Positions 1-10,340 of a stretch of 64,000 nucleotides of DNA are shown here, piece by piece (within the stretch, counting starts at the first letter, position 1; each line of letters begins with the position of its first letter). A program made the translations under genes and the position numbers. The stretch is taken from the NCBI RefSeq assembly GCF_016461825.1, contig NZ_JAEMNU010000037.1, forward strand, positions 287,324-351,323. The letters run 5' to 3'. The DNA is from Rugamonas violacea (GTDB lineage: Bacteria; Pseudomonadota; Gammaproteobacteria; Burkholderiales; Burkholderiaceae_D). The notes beneath the pieces are model-generated. The model did no database searches and was not told the DNA's origin. It worked only from the letters and a program-made list of their open reading frames with translations.

Positions 1-96
1 GGCGCCATCTGCTTCGGCATGAACGCCATCGTCACGGCGGGCGAAGGCCAGCGCCTTTACGTCGGACAGGAAATTAGCGTTACACTGGCGTTTTAA
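1..96 (+). CDS. C-terminal fragment of an unidentified protein
   Basis: The first 31 codons form an open frame from base 1 to a TAA at 94-96, with the G/C-rich third positions of the other genes here. The peptide ends in LYVGQEISVTLAF. The start lies outside the window. I do not recognise the family from this tail, so no function is given. That it is coding at all rests on codon bias only. Confidence 0.4.
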   Translation, partial: GAICFGMNAIVTAGEGQRLYVGQEISVTLAF

Positions 97-127
97 TGGT
101 TGATCGCACTTTTTTGCATTCCCAACA

Positions 128-162
128 ACGCCAACTTGGCGTAATGTTGCAACTTGCAAGTT
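128..162. promoter_or_regulatory. Paired palindromes upstream of the GGDEF gene
   Basis: Two dyads lie close together in the 136-base gap before the diguanylate cyclase gene. ACGCCAA/TTGGCGT sits at 128-142, and a perfect 12-base palindrome, AACTTGCAAGTT, at 151-162. They could be a regulator site or the end of the upstream transcript. There is no convincing T-tract, so no terminator is claimed. Confidence 0.25.
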
Positions 163-232
163 AGATTGATCGCCGAACTGTTTCCGCTATCGCAGTAACG
201 CCATTGCTGGTCGTAATCGAGTAAGGGTTTAT

Positions 233-1399
233 ATGACGCACACTGTCCCAGGCACCAAGCCGCCGCACGCCGATCCGGCCTCGCGCCCGGTCGATCTGGC
301 GGCCGAGAACCAGGCGCTGCGCGCACGCATGGCCTATCTGCTGGAACAGGCCGAGCGCAACCATTCGATCATGTGCCGCCACCAGGCCTTCGACCTGGAG
401 ATCGTCGGCGCCGGCAGCTTTCCCGAGCTGGTCGGCACCATCTTCCGCACCCTGCCGGTCATCTCCGAGTTGGAGAGCGTGACCCTGAGCCTGATCGACG
501 AGGACGCCGACATCCGCACCGTCATGCTCAAGCTGGGCGTGGTGTTCGAGGACTTCCCCGACCTGATCTTCGTCGAGACCATCGACGAGCTGGGCTTCGA
601 CCTGGGCCGGCGCAACGCCTATTCGGCGCCGCCCAAGCCGCTGCTGGGCATGTACGACGCGGCCCGCCACGGCGGCGCCTACCCGCGCGCGCCGGCCGGC
701 CTGCAAAGCGTGGCGTTGGTGCCGCTGCTGCGCAACAAGCGCATCATCGGCAGCCTGAACCTGGGCAGCGTCGACCCGACCCGCTTCACCCCCAGCCTGG
801 GCACCGACTTCATCGAGCACATGGCCTCGATCATCGCGATCTGCCTGGAAAACGTGATCAGCAACGAGATGCTCAAGTACATCGGCCTGACCGACTCGCT
901 GACCGGCGTCTACAACCGCCGCTACATCGACCGCCGTCTGCTCGAGGAGATCGGCCGGGCCCGTCGCCAGACCTATCCGATCTCGGTGATGTACATCGAC
1001 ATCGACCATTTCAAGCGCGTCAACGACACCGTCGGCCACCAGGGCGGCGACGAGGTGCTGCGCGAGGTGGCCGGCCGCATCAAGGCCGAGCTGCGCCTGT
1101 CGGACGCGCTGGCCCGCTTCGGCGGCGAGGAGTTTGTGGTGCTGCTGATCGACGCCGACCTGGATAGCGCCGCCTTCGTCGCCGAGCGCATCCGCGCCAG
1201 CGTGGCCGGCAGCATGATTTCGATTTCGCAGGAGACGCAGGTGTCGATCACCGTCTCGATCGGCGTCGCCTGTTTGAACGACGGCGACCCCGACGCCGGC
1301 GCCGAGGCGGTCTCGCGCAACCTGATCGCCCAGGCCGACTCCTGCCTGTACCAGGCCAAGGAGGGCGGCCGCAACCGGGTGATCAGTTACCGCGGCTAG
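233..1399 (+). CDS. Diguanylate cyclase with N-terminal DUF484/GAF-like domain
   Basis: Predicted to make cyclic di-GMP from two GTP in the cytoplasm (388 aa). Residues about 20-205 resemble a DUF484/GAF-type sensor domain that starts with a short coiled coil. Residues about 215-385 are a GGDEF domain. The active-site loop is GGEEF at 297-301, the metal-binding region is YIDIDHFK around 254-261, and an RLSD inhibitory I-site at 288-291 lies five residues before GGEEF, so product inhibition is likely. No membrane segment is seen. The stop overlaps the convergent antiporter stop by four bases. The signal sensed cannot be told from sequence. Confidence 0.9.
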   Translation: MTHTVPGTKPPHADPASRPVDLAAENQALRARMAYLLEQAERNHSIMCRHQAFDLEIVGAGSFPELVGTIFRTLPVISELESVTLSLIDEDADIRTVMLKLGVVFEDFPDLIFVETIDELGFDLGRRNAYSAPPKPLLGMYDAARHGGAYPRAPAGLQSVALVPLLRNKRIIGSLNLGSVDPTRFTPSLGTDFIEHMASIIAICLENVISNEMLKYIGLTDSLTGVYNRRYIDRRLLEEIGRARRQTYPISVMYIDIDHFKRVNDTVGHQGGDEVLREVAGRIKAELRLSDALARFGGEEFVVLLIDADLDSAAFVAERIRASVAGSMISISQETQVSITVSIGVACLNDGDPDAGAEAVSRNLIAQADSCLYQAKEGGRNRVISYRG

Positions 1400-3378
1400 C
1401 TGCGCAGCAGCCGCGTCTCGGCCCGGTTGACCGCCTCGGCGGCGCCGCGCAGCACCACCACGTCGCCCGCCTCGAACAGCGTCTCCGGCGTCAACTCCAG
1501 CCGGCCCTTGCCGCGCCGGATGGTGGTCACCTCGGCGCCGGCGCCGGCCACGTCGACCTCCTTGAGTTGCCTGCCGACGCAGGCCGCCTTGCCGTCCAGC
1601 GTGACCGAATGCAGGCGCACCATGTCGGCCTCCTCGCCGACGTCGCTGGCGCCGTGGAAAAAGCCGCGCAGCGAGGCGTAGCGCTCCTCGCGCGCCGCCT
1701 GCACGCGGTGCACCACGCGGCGCAGCGGCACGCCCAGCATGACCAGCGCGTGCGAGGCCAGCATCAGGCTGCCCTCCAGCAATTCCGGCACCACCTCGGC
1801 GGCGCCGGCCGCCTTCAATCGGTCGAGGTCGGTGTCGTCGTGCGCCCGCACGATCACCGGCAGCGTCGGCGCCAACTCGTGCACCAGTTGCAGCACGCGC
1901 AGCGCCGACGGCGTGCTGGTGTAGGTGATCACCACCGCGCTGGCGCGGTAGATGCCGGCCGCCACCAGGCTCTCGCGCCGGCCGGCGTCGCCGTAGGAGA
2001 CGTTGGCGCCGGCCGTCTGCGCCTCCTGCACCCGCTCCGGGTCCAGATCGAGCGCGTGGTAGTCGATCTTTTCCTCGGACAGCAGGGTGGCCAGGCTCTG
2101 GCCGCTGCGGCCGAAGCCGGCGACGATGACGTGCTTCTGCGTCGCCATGGTGCGGCTGGCGATCTTGGTCAGCGCCAGCGATTGCATCATCCACTCGTTG
2201 CTCGACACCTTCATGACGATCTGGTCGGACTTGGCGATGATGAACGGCGCCAGCAACATCGACAGCACCATCGAGGCCAGCACCACCTGGATCACGAACG
2301 GGTCCATCAGACGCATGCCGCCGGCCAGGTTGAGCAGCACGAAGCCGAACTCGCCGGCCTGGGCCAGCGCCAGCCCGGTACGCATGGAGACGCCGTCGGA
2401 GGCGCCGAACAGCTTGGTGAGCCCGGCGATCAGGGCGAACTTCAGCAGCACCGGGCCGCACAGCAGGATCAGCACCAGCCACCAGTTTTCCAGCACCAGG
2501 CGGACGTTGAGCAGCATGCCGACGGTGATGAAAAACAGCCCCAGCAGCACGTCGCGGAAGGGCTTGATGTCCTCCTCCACCTGGTGCTTGTATTCGGTCT
2601 CGGAGATCAGCATGCCGGCGACGAAGGCGCCGAGCGCCAGCGACAGGCCGGCGCGCTCGGTGATCCAGGCGGCGCCCAGGGTGATCAGCAGCAGGTTGAG
2701 CATGAACAACTCTTGCGAGCGGCGTTTGACGACGATGGTGAACCAGCCGCGCACCAGCTTCTGGCCGAAGAACAGCAGCAGCACCAGCACGATCACCGCC
2801 TTGCCACTGGCCAGCGCCAGGGTTTGCAGCAGGTCGTCGGGGTTCTGCGACAGCGAGGGGATGAGGATCAGCAAGGGCACCACGGCCAGATCCTGGAACA
2901 GCAAAATGCCGATGATCTTGCGGCCGTGCGGGCTTTCCAGCTCCAGCCGCTCCGTCAGCATTTTTGACACGATGGCGGTCGACGACATGGCCAGCGCGCC
3001 GCCCAGCGCGAACGAGGCCTGCCAGCCGAGGTGCACCGAGGCCGGCAATTGGGTCGCGATGGCCCAGCCGAACAGCATCGTGGCGGCGATGGTCAGGCCG
3101 ACCTGGGCCATGCCGAGGCCGAAGACGATGCGCCGCATCGCCATCAATTTGGCCAGCGAGAACTCCAGGCCGATCGAGAACATCAGGAACACCACGCCGA
3201 ACTCGGCCAGCGTGTGGCTGGCTTCGTTCTCCTCGGCCAGGCCGAGCGCGTGCGGGCCGATCAGGATGCCGACGGCCAGATAACCGAGCATCGGCGGCAG
3301 ATGCAGCATGCGGAAGGCGACCACGCCGAGCACCGCGCTGCCCAGCAAAAGGAGGGTTAGTTCGAGAGAGGAAAACAT
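1396..3378 (-). CDS. KefB/KefC-type monovalent cation:proton antiporter
   Basis: A CPA2-family inner-membrane antiporter of 660 aa. Residues about 5-385 contain some twelve hydrophobic helices, with the family motif FQDLAVVPLL at 161-170. Residues about 416-535 form an RCK/TrkA-N nucleotide-binding domain with GFGRSG at 421-426, and a TrkA-C-like domain follows near 575-655. In E. coli KefB and KefC this layout gates potassium efflux coupled to proton uptake under electrophile stress. Whether glutathione gates this protein cannot be judged. It is divergent from kdsD and converges on the GGDEF gene. Its length fits the family (about 600-660). Confidence 0.88.
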   Translation of the reverse strand: MFSSLELTLLLLGSAVLGVVAFRMLHLPPMLGYLAVGILIGPHALGLAEENEASHTLAEFGVVFLMFSIGLEFSLAKLMAMRRIVFGLGMAQVGLTIAATMLFGWAIATQLPASVHLGWQASFALGGALAMSSTAIVSKMLTERLELESPHGRKIIGILLFQDLAVVPLLILIPSLSQNPDDLLQTLALASGKAVIVLVLLLFFGQKLVRGWFTIVVKRRSQELFMLNLLLITLGAAWITERAGLSLALGAFVAGMLISETEYKHQVEEDIKPFRDVLLGLFFITVGMLLNVRLVLENWWLVLILLCGPVLLKFALIAGLTKLFGASDGVSMRTGLALAQAGEFGFVLLNLAGGMRLMDPFVIQVVLASMVLSMLLAPFIIAKSDQIVMKVSSNEWMMQSLALTKIASRTMATQKHVIVAGFGRSGQSLATLLSEEKIDYHALDLDPERVQEAQTAGANVSYGDAGRRESLVAAGIYRASAVVITYTSTPSALRVLQLVHELAPTLPVIVRAHDDTDLDRLKAAGAAEVVPELLEGSLMLASHALVMLGVPLRRVVHRVQAAREERYASLRGFFHGASDVGEEADMVRLHSVTLDGKAACVGRQLKEVDVAGAGAEVTTIRRGKGRLELTPETLFEAGDVVVLRGAAEAVNRAETRLLRS

Positions 3379-3463
3379 GGGTTTGACATGGATCGTGGTG
3401 CTATTCCGTTGTTTGTTACATCTGGCAAGTTTTTTGCTTTCTCAATTCGGCTATACTTTGGGC

Positions 3464-4495
3464 ATGAGTGTAACCCATGAAAAAACAATGCTGAAAGCTT
3501 TTGATCGAATTGACCCGCACACCGCCGCGCGGGCCCTGCTGCTGGCGCGCGAGACGCTGCAGATCGAGGCGGACGCCATCAACGCGCTCAACGCGCGCCT
3601 GGCCAGCGACGACAGCGTCGGCCGCGCCGTCGCGCTGTTGCTCGCCTGCAAGGGACGGGTCGTCGTCTCCGGCATCGGCAAGTCCGGCCACATCGCCCGC
3701 AAGATCGCCGCCACCCTGGCCTCGACCGGCACGCCGGCGCTGTTCGTCCATCCGGCCGAGGCGGCCCACGGCGACCTCGGCATGGTCACCGCCGACGACG
3801 CCTTCATCGCCATCTCCTACTCGGGCGAAAGCGCCGAGTTGATGGCCATTTTGCCGGTGGTCAAACGCATGGGCAGCGCGCTGATCTCGATGACCGGCAA
3901 GCCCGGCTCCAGCCTGGCCCAACTGGCCGACGTCCACCTCGACGTTTCGGTGGCCAAGGAAGCCTGCCCGCTGAACCTGGCGCCGACCGCCAGCACCACC
4001 GTCACCCTGGCGCTGGGCGATGCCCTGGCCGTCGCCCTGCTCGACCTGCGCGGTTTCAAGGAAGAAGATTTCGCCCGCTCGCATCCCGGCGGCGCGCTGG
4101 GTCGCCGCCTGCTGACCCATGTGCGCGACGTCATGCGCAGCGGCGCCGCGGTGCCGGCCGTCGGCGCCGACGTCAAGCTGACCGACGCGCTGCTCGAGAT
4201 CACCCAGAAGGGCATGGGCATGACCGCCGTGGTCGACGCCGACGGCCGTCCGCTCGGCGTGTTCACCGACGGCGACCTGCGCCGCATGATCGAGAAGGTG
4301 CAGGACTTCAGCAAGGTCGTCATCCGCGACGTGATGCACGCCAATCCGCGCAGCATCTCGCCGGAAAAGCTGGCGGTCGACGCCGTCGCCGTGATGGAGC
4401 AGTACCGCATCAACCAGATGCTGGTGGTCGACGCCGACGGCAAGCTGGTCGGCGCGCTGCACATCCACGACCTGACCCGCGCCAAGGTGATCTGA
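3464..4495 (+). CDS. kdsD: D-arabinose 5-phosphate isomerase
   Basis: Interconverts ribulose 5-phosphate and arabinose 5-phosphate, the first step to Kdo for LPS inner core. An N-terminal SIS sugar-isomerase domain (VVVSGIGKSGHIARK; ISYSGES) is followed by two CBS domains in the last 120 residues. The ATG at 3464 gives 343 aa and an ATG at 3488 (MLKAFDR) gives 335 aa; E. coli KdsD is 328, so the second start is also plausible. Neither has a strong ribosome site. A TATACT at 3452-3457 sits just upstream without a good -35. The stop overlaps the kdsC ATG by one base, which indicates translational coupling. Confidence 0.92.
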   Translation: MSVTHEKTMLKAFDRIDPHTAARALLLARETLQIEADAINALNARLASDDSVGRAVALLLACKGRVVVSGIGKSGHIARKIAATLASTGTPALFVHPAEAAHGDLGMVTADDAFIAISYSGESAELMAILPVVKRMGSALISMTGKPGSSLAQLADVHLDVSVAKEACPLNLAPTASTTVTLALGDALAVALLDLRGFKEEDFARSHPGGALGRRLLTHVRDVMRSGAAVPAVGADVKLTDALLEITQKGMGMTAVVDADGRPLGVFTDGDLRRMIEKVQDFSKVVIRDVMHANPRSISPEKLAVDAVAVMEQYRINQMLVVDADGKLVGALHIHDLTRAKVI

Positions 4496-5046
4496 TGAGC
4501 GCCGCAGAAACCACACCCGACCCGCTCGACAAGCTGGCCCGCGCCGCCAGGGTGCGCTTGATGATCTTCGACGTCGACGGCGTGCTGACCGACGGCAGCC
4601 TGCACTACGGCGCCGACGGCGAGGCGCTGAAAACCTTCAACGTGCACGACGGCCTGGGCATCAAGCTGTTGCAGGAGTCCGGCGTGCAGACCGCCATCAT
4701 CAGCGCGCGCGTGTCGCCGCAGGTGGTCAAACGCGCCGCCGACCTGGGCATCGGTTTCCTGCACCAGGGCGGCCACGACAAGCTGACGCCGTTCCGCGCC
4801 CTGCTGGAGAAGACCGGGTTGACGGCCGAGCAGGTCGGCTTCATCGGCGACGACGTGGTCGACCTGCCGATCCTGAGCCGGGTCGGCTTCGCCGTCGGCG
4901 TGCCGAACGGCCGCGCCGAGGTGCACCGCCGCGCCCACCACATCACCGAGGCGGCCGGCGGCCGTGGCGCGGTGCGCGAGATCTGCGAGTTCGTCCTGCG
5001 CGCGCAGGGCAGCTACGACCAGGTCATGGCCCAGTTCCTGGTCTGA
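4495..5046 (+). CDS. kdsC: 3-deoxy-D-manno-octulosonate 8-phosphate phosphatase
   Basis: Removes phosphate from Kdo-8-P to give Kdo. At 183 aa it is the usual size for this HAD-superfamily type C0 enzyme. The nucleophile motif FDVDGVLTDG is at about residues 23-32 and the late acidic motif IGDDVVDLP near 120-128. It lies between kdsD and lptC as in other proteobacterial Kdo/LPS export operons and overlaps kdsD by one base. Cytoplasmic, probably tetrameric by family precedent. Confidence 0.94.
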   Translation: MSAAETTPDPLDKLARAARVRLMIFDVDGVLTDGSLHYGADGEALKTFNVHDGLGIKLLQESGVQTAIISARVSPQVVKRAADLGIGFLHQGGHDKLTPFRALLEKTGLTAEQVGFIGDDVVDLPILSRVGFAVGVPNGRAEVHRRAHHITEAAGGRGAVREICEFVLRAQGSYDQVMAQFLV

Positions 5047-5056
5047 GGCGGCGAGC

Positions 5057-5674
5057 ATGCGTAAAAGAACCGCTCACCGCTGGCGCCTGTCGCTCACCAT
5101 GCTGCTGTTCGTGCTGGTGGCGCTGGGCACCTTTTGGCTGGTCGAGCTGATGAACCAGAGCGGCCAGGAAATGCAGGCCGACCGCTACCGCAACGAGCCG
5201 GACTACATCATCGAGCGCTTCAGCTTCGTGCGGATGAACCAGGTCGGCCAGCCCAGCTACATCATTTCCGGCGACAAGCTGACCCACCGTCCGGTCGACG
5301 ACTCGTCCGACGTCGAGCGGCCGGTGGTGCGCAGCCTGTCGGGCAGCCAGCCGCCGATGTTGATGCACTCGGCGCGCGGACGCATCGACCAGAACAACAG
5401 CCGCGTGCGGCTCGACGGCGACGTCAACCTCGACCGCAGCGCCTCGGCCACCAGCCAGGCCATGCATTTGCAGACCGAGGCGCTGACGGTGTTTCCCGAC
5501 GACGACACGATGGAGACGGCGTTGCCGGTGGCGCTGAGCCTGGGCAAGTCCACGGCCAAGGGCGTCGGCATGCACGCCAACAACGCCACGCGCCAGATCC
5601 ACCTGGGCGGCCGTGGCCAGATCGACCTGCCGCCGCGCGGCGCGCCGGCGGCACCGGCGGCGGCGCCACAGTAG
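5057..5674 (+). CDS. lptC: LPS export system protein LptC
   Basis: Bitopic inner-membrane protein that links the LptBFG transporter to periplasmic LptA in the LPS bridge. It has 205 aa, with one N-terminal membrane segment at about residues 11-28 after a basic start (MRKRTAHRW), then a periplasmic beta-jellyroll region (LptC/DUF1239). The tail is rich in Pro and Ala. Start chosen at the ATG ten bases after the kdsC stop, preceded by a GAGG-like ribosome site. It is in the same run as kdsC and lptA. Confidence 0.88.
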   Translation: MRKRTAHRWRLSLTMLLFVLVALGTFWLVELMNQSGQEMQADRYRNEPDYIIERFSFVRMNQVGQPSYIISGDKLTHRPVDDSSDVERPVVRSLSGSQPPMLMHSARGRIDQNNSRVRLDGDVNLDRSASATSQAMHLQTEALTVFPDDDTMETALPVALSLGKSTAKGVGMHANNATRQIHLGGRGQIDLPPRGAPAAPAAAPQ

Positions 5675-5732
5675 CGTGGCCGCCGGCAGGTCCCAAGACT
5701 ATCGATTGCAACACTGACAAAACGGAACCACG

Positions 5733-6301
5733 ATGAAACAATTACTCCTCTCGGCCTTGCTGCTGCTGGGCGCCACCAACGCGGCGCTGGCGGAAAAAGC
5801 CGACTCCAGCAAACCGACCGAGATCAAGTTCGACAACGTCGACATCGACGACGTCAAGCAGATCCAGACCTTCACCGGCAACGTCGTGCTGACCCGTGGC
5901 ACCCTGCTGATGAAGGCCGCCAAGGCCGTCGTCACGCAGTCGGCCGAAGGCTACCAGTACGCCACCCTGACCAGCGTTGGCGGCGTGCCGGCGACCTTCC
6001 GCCAGAAGCGCGACGGCGCCGGCGACCAGTGGGTCGAGGGCGAGGCCGAACGCATCGAATACGACGGCAAGATCGAGCTGGTCAAGCTGTTCTCCAAGGC
6101 GCGCGTCAAGCGCATCGAGGGCAGCAAGCCGGGCGACGTGGTCGAGGGCGAGTTCATCTCCTACGACAGCCGCAAGGAATTCTTCAGCGTCAAGAACACG
6201 CCGACCGGCGACAGCAAGCCGGGCGCCGGTCGCGGCACCATGGTGATCCAGCCGAGCGGCGTCAACGCGGCGCCGGCCGCCAGCACGCCGGCGGTGAAGT
6301 G

Positions 6302-6302
<1 letters not shown>
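5733..6302 (+). CDS. lptA: Periplasmic LPS-binding protein LptA
   Basis: Carries LPS across the periplasm as part of the Lpt bridge. 189 aa with a clear Sec signal peptide ([20 protein letters not shown]), then an OstA/LptA beta-jellyroll containing [16 protein letters not shown] near residues 47-62. The last 25 residues are a low-complexity tail. The stop overlaps the lptB start by one base (TGATG). The 58-base gap after lptC shows no terminator. Confidence 0.92.
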
Positions 6303-7057
<755 letters not shown>

Positions 7058-7059
7058 AA

Positions 7060-8538
7060 ATGAAACAGTCCTTGCAGCTGCGCACCTCGCAGCACCTCGC
7101 GCTCACGCCGCAACTGCAGCAGTCGATCCGTCTGCTGCAGTTGTCCACGCTGGAATTGCACCAGGAGCTGGAACAGCTGCTGACCGACAATCCCCTGTTG
7201 GAACGGCTGGACGATCCCTTGGACCATTCGCTGCGCCTGCTGGCCGACGGCGCCATCAGCCAGCAGTCGGCGCCCGCCGAGGCCGGCGCCGAGGGGCCGC
7301 CGCAGCAGCCGCAGGACGCCGCCGCCGCGCCGGCCGAGGCGGAGAACTTCGACGCCGCCGACAACGAGCGCGGCGGCGAGGCCGACATGGACTGGAGCGA
7401 CGCCGGCCGTGGCAAGGCGCCCGACGACGAGGATTCGCGGCCCCAGCTGGAGGCCAGCCACCGCACCCTGCGCGAGCACCTGATGGAGCAGATGCGGGTC
7501 ACCGTGCACGAGTCGCGCGACCGCGCCCTGGTCGAGCTGATCATCGACGCCCTCGACGAGAACGGTTACCTGGAAGACCCGCTGGAGGACATCTTCACGC
7601 GCATCCCGGCGGAGCTGGAGATCGAGTGCGAGGAGCTGCAGACGGCCCTGTCGTTGCTGCAGAGTTTCGACCCGGCCGGGGTCGGCGCGCGCAACGCCAG
7701 CGAGTGCCTGGCGCTGCAAATCAAGCGCTTGCCGCAGATTCCCCTGGTGACGCGGCGCATGGCGCTGACCATCGTCGAGCAGCACCTGACCTGGTTCGCC
7801 CAGCGCGACTTCAACAAGCTGAAAAAGGCCCTGGTCTGCGACGACGAGGACTTGCGCGAGGCGCAGACGGTGATCCGCCAGTGCAACCCGCACCCCGGCG
7901 CCGCCTTCGCCTCCGACGTCTCCGACTACGTGGTGCCGGACGTGGTGGTGAAGAAATCGCGCAGCGGCTGGCAGGTCAGCCTGAACAACGACGTCATGCC
8001 GCGCCTGCGCGTCAACGCCATGTACGTCAACCTGCTCAAGCAGGGCAAGGGCGAGGGCCAGATGGGCGCCCAGCTGCAGGAGGCCAAGTGGCTGATCAAG
8101 AACATGCGCCAGCGTTTCGACACCATCCTGCGCGTCGCCGAGGCGATAGTAGAACGACAAAAGAATTTTTTCTCGCACGGCGCCGTCGCCATGCGCCCCC
8201 TTGTGCTCCGCGAAATAGCTGATACACTGGGTTTACACGAGAGTACTATTTCTCGGGTAACAACTCAGAAATACATGCTGACCCCGCATGGCATGTTCGA
8301 GTTGAAGTACTTCTTTGGCAGCCATGTCGCCACCGAAGCGGGGGGGGAAGCTTCCTCGACGGCGATACGGGCGCTGATTGTGCAACTCACAGGAGCAGAA
8401 GACCCTAAAAATCCTTTATCCGACAGTAAGATTGCGGACATGCTGGGAGAACAAGGCATGGTGATTGCGCGACGAACTGTTGCCAAATATCGCGAAGCGT
8501 TGAAAATCCCGCCAGTCAGTCTCCGCAAGTCTTTGTAG
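7060..8538 (+). CDS. rpoN: RNA polymerase sigma-54 factor
   Basis: Sigma factor for -24/-12 promoters that need AAA+ activators. 492 aa. Region I at 1-50 is rich in Gln and Leu ([18 protein letters not shown]), region II at about 60-130 is acidic and Ala-rich, then come the core-binding domain and the C-terminal DNA-binding domain. The RpoN box [10 protein letters not shown] lies at about 470-479. It starts two bases after the lptB stop, the classic lptB-rpoN arrangement. The 3-prime third of the gene has a visibly lower GC content than the start. Confidence 0.97.
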   Translation: MKQSLQLRTSQHLALTPQLQQSIRLLQLSTLELHQELEQLLTDNPLLERLDDPLDHSLRLLADGAISQQSAPAEAGAEGPPQQPQDAAAAPAEAENFDAADNERGGEADMDWSDAGRGKAPDDEDSRPQLEASHRTLREHLMEQMRVTVHESRDRALVELIIDALDENGYLEDPLEDIFTRIPAELEIECEELQTALSLLQSFDPAGVGARNASECLALQIKRLPQIPLVTRRMALTIVEQHLTWFAQRDFNKLKKALVCDDEDLREAQTVIRQCNPHPGAAFASDVSDYVVPDVVVKKSRSGWQVSLNNDVMPRLRVNAMYVNLLKQGKGEGQMGAQLQEAKWLIKNMRQRFDTILRVAEAIVERQKNFFSHGAVAMRPLVLREIADTLGLHESTISRVTTQKYMLTPHGMFELKYFFGSHVATEAGGEASSTAIRALIVQLTGAEDPKNPLSDSKIADMLGEQGMVIARRTVAKYREALKIPPVSLRKSL

Positions 8539-8613
8539 TATTGTTGGTTCCTGCGTGCCCGGCAATCAAGGGCAAGGCACTAACCGTAAGCGACATCATC
8601 TCTAGGAGTGTGT

Positions 8614-8970
8614 ATGAATCTCACCATCAGTGGACATCATCTCGAAGTGACACCAGCGATTCGCGAATACGTGCAGAACAAGCTGGAACGGGTCAAACGC
8701 CACTTCGATCAAGTGATTGATATTGCTGTCATCCTGACCGTAGATAATCTGACTGAGAAAGATAAACGCCAGAAGGCCGAAATCAACCTGCGCATGTCGG
8801 GCAAGACCGTCTACGTGGAAAGCCTGTCGCAGGACCTGTACGCGGCGATCGACACGCTGATCGACAAACTGGACCGCCAGGTCATGAAGTACAAAGCAAA
8901 AGTGCAAGAGCACGGCCACGATGCGATCAAGCATCTGCCGGACACTTTTGAACCGGCCGCCACCGCTTAA
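8614..8970 (+). CDS. hpf: Ribosome hibernation promoting factor HPF
   Basis: Binds the 30S decoding site and inactivates ribosomes in stationary phase. 118 aa, so the short or intermediate form rather than the long dimerising form. [20 protein letters not shown] begins the S30AE/HPF fold. The ATG at 8614 is preferred over one two codons earlier because AGGAG at 8604-8608 is well placed for it. It follows rpoN by 75 bases and ends in a strong terminator. Confidence 0.94.
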   Translation: MNLTISGHHLEVTPAIREYVQNKLERVKRHFDQVIDIAVILTVDNLTEKDKRQKAEINLRMSGKTVYVESLSQDLYAAIDTLIDKLDRQVMKYKAKVQEHGHDAIKHLPDTFEPAATA

Positions 8971-8992
8971 GCGGTCCCGCCGCCATCCAAAC

Positions 8993-9018
8993 AAAGGGCG
9001 CATCAGGCGCCCTTTTTT
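8993..9018 (+). terminator. Rho-independent terminator after hpf
   Basis: GGGCGC at 8996-9001 pairs with GCGCCC at 9007-9012 across a five-base loop, extended by AAA/TTT, and is followed by six T residues. It closes the kdsD-hpf transcription run. Confidence 0.85.
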
Positions 9019-9154
9019 GCGCCCGTCGCCGACGCCGGCCGGTAAATCATATAAACGATATGCGGCATAAGCGGCCGCTACGAACCGCTCCGCTTGCCGG
9101 CCGCGCCCGGCGCCGCCACGGCGCCGGGTGTGGCCGAAGCGCGCCCTGGCGCGG

Positions 9155-10138
9155 CTAGACTTCGGCCGCGCCGCGCGCCATGCATTCGGCGAACAGCGCC
9201 ATGTCGATGTTGCCGCCGCTGACGATCACGCCGACCCGCTTGCCGGCCACGTCGACCAGCCGGTTCATCACCGCCGCCGCCGCCAACGCGCCGGCGCCCT
9301 CGACGACGATCTTCATGCGCTCGGCGAAGAAGCGGATCTGCCGGCGCAACTGGTCGTCGCTGACGGTGACGATGTCGCGCACGTGGGCCTGCAGGATGGG
9401 CAGCACCAGCTTGCCGATGTGCTGGGTCTGGGCGCCGTCGGCGATGGTGTCGGGCACGGCGATGTGGACGATTTGGCCGCTGCGCAGCGAGCGCTGGGCG
9501 TCGTTGCCGGCCTCCGGCTCGACGCCGATCACCACGCAGTCCGGCGCCAAATGGGCGGCGGCGATGGCGCTGCCCGACAGCAGGCCGCCGCCGCCGGTGC
9601 AGACGAACAGGTAGTCGAGCGGGCCGACGCTGTCGAACAGCTCCTTGGCCGCCGTGCCCTGGCCGGCGATCACGTCGGCGTGGTCGTAGGCCGGGATCAC
9701 CGCCAGGCCGCGCTCGGCGCCGAGGCGGGCGGCGATCGCCTCGCGGTCCCCGGTGGCGCGGTCGTACAGGATCACCTCGGCGCCGTATTCGCGGGTGGCG
9801 GCCAGCTTCATCGCCGGCGCGTCGCTGGGCATGACGATGGCCACCGGCACGCCCAGCATGCGGGCGGCCAGCGCCATGCCCTGCGCGTGGTTGCCGGAGG
9901 AGAAGGCGACGACGCCACGGCGGCGCTGCTCCTCGCTCAGGCAGCTGATCGCGTTGTAGGCGCCGCGGAACTTGAAGGCGCCGACGCGCTGGAAGTTCTC
10001 GCACTTGAAGAATACCCGGGCGCCGCTGATGGCGTCGGCCTGGGCCGAGGTCAGCACCGGGGTGTGGTGGGCCACGCCGCGCAGGCGTTCGGCGGCGGCC
10101 GCCACGGCGGCGTAGTTCACGGCAAGGGCGCTGCTCAT
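9155..10138 (-). CDS. PLP-dependent serine/threonine dehydratase (or racemase)
   Basis: Fold type II PLP enzyme of 327 aa. The Schiff-base lysine lies in GAFKFRGAYN (about residue 60), the substrate loop is SSGNHAQG, and the phosphate-binding loop GGGGLLSG. It has no C-terminal ACT domain, unlike the biosynthetic IlvA at 15.6-17.1 kb, so it is closer to catabolic threonine dehydratase or serine racemase/dehydratase. The ATG at 10138 has AAAGGAAA upstream on its strand. It stands alone between hpf and an acyl-CoA enzyme gene. Substrate choice between threonine, serine and threo-hydroxyaspartate is not decidable here. Confidence 0.82.
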   Translation of the reverse strand: MSSALAVNYAAVAAAAERLRGVAHHTPVLTSAQADAISGARVFFKCENFQRVGAFKFRGAYNAISCLSEEQRRRGVVAFSSGNHAQGMALAARMLGVPVAIVMPSDAPAMKLAATREYGAEVILYDRATGDREAIAARLGAERGLAVIPAYDHADVIAGQGTAAKELFDSVGPLDYLFVCTGGGGLLSGSAIAAAHLAPDCVVIGVEPEAGNDAQRSLRSGQIVHIAVPDTIADGAQTQHIGKLVLPILQAHVRDIVTVSDDQLRRQIRFFAERMKIVVEGAGALAAAAVMNRLVDVAGKRVGVIVSGGNIDMALFAECMARGAAEV

Positions 10139-10340
10139 CGGCGTTTCCTTTGTGGGGTTGCAGGGTTGCGGGGTTGCTGTCTCAGCGGGCATGGTGCCAG
10201 CAATCGCCCGCGCTGTACACCGCGCCATCACGCACCCGGTCGCATATCCATGCGGCCGTGTTCGTGATGGCGGCGCATGCTCCGTAGTCGCCCCGGCCGC
10301 GCTAAAATAGCCGCTCGATCAATCACCACTATCCAGCCAC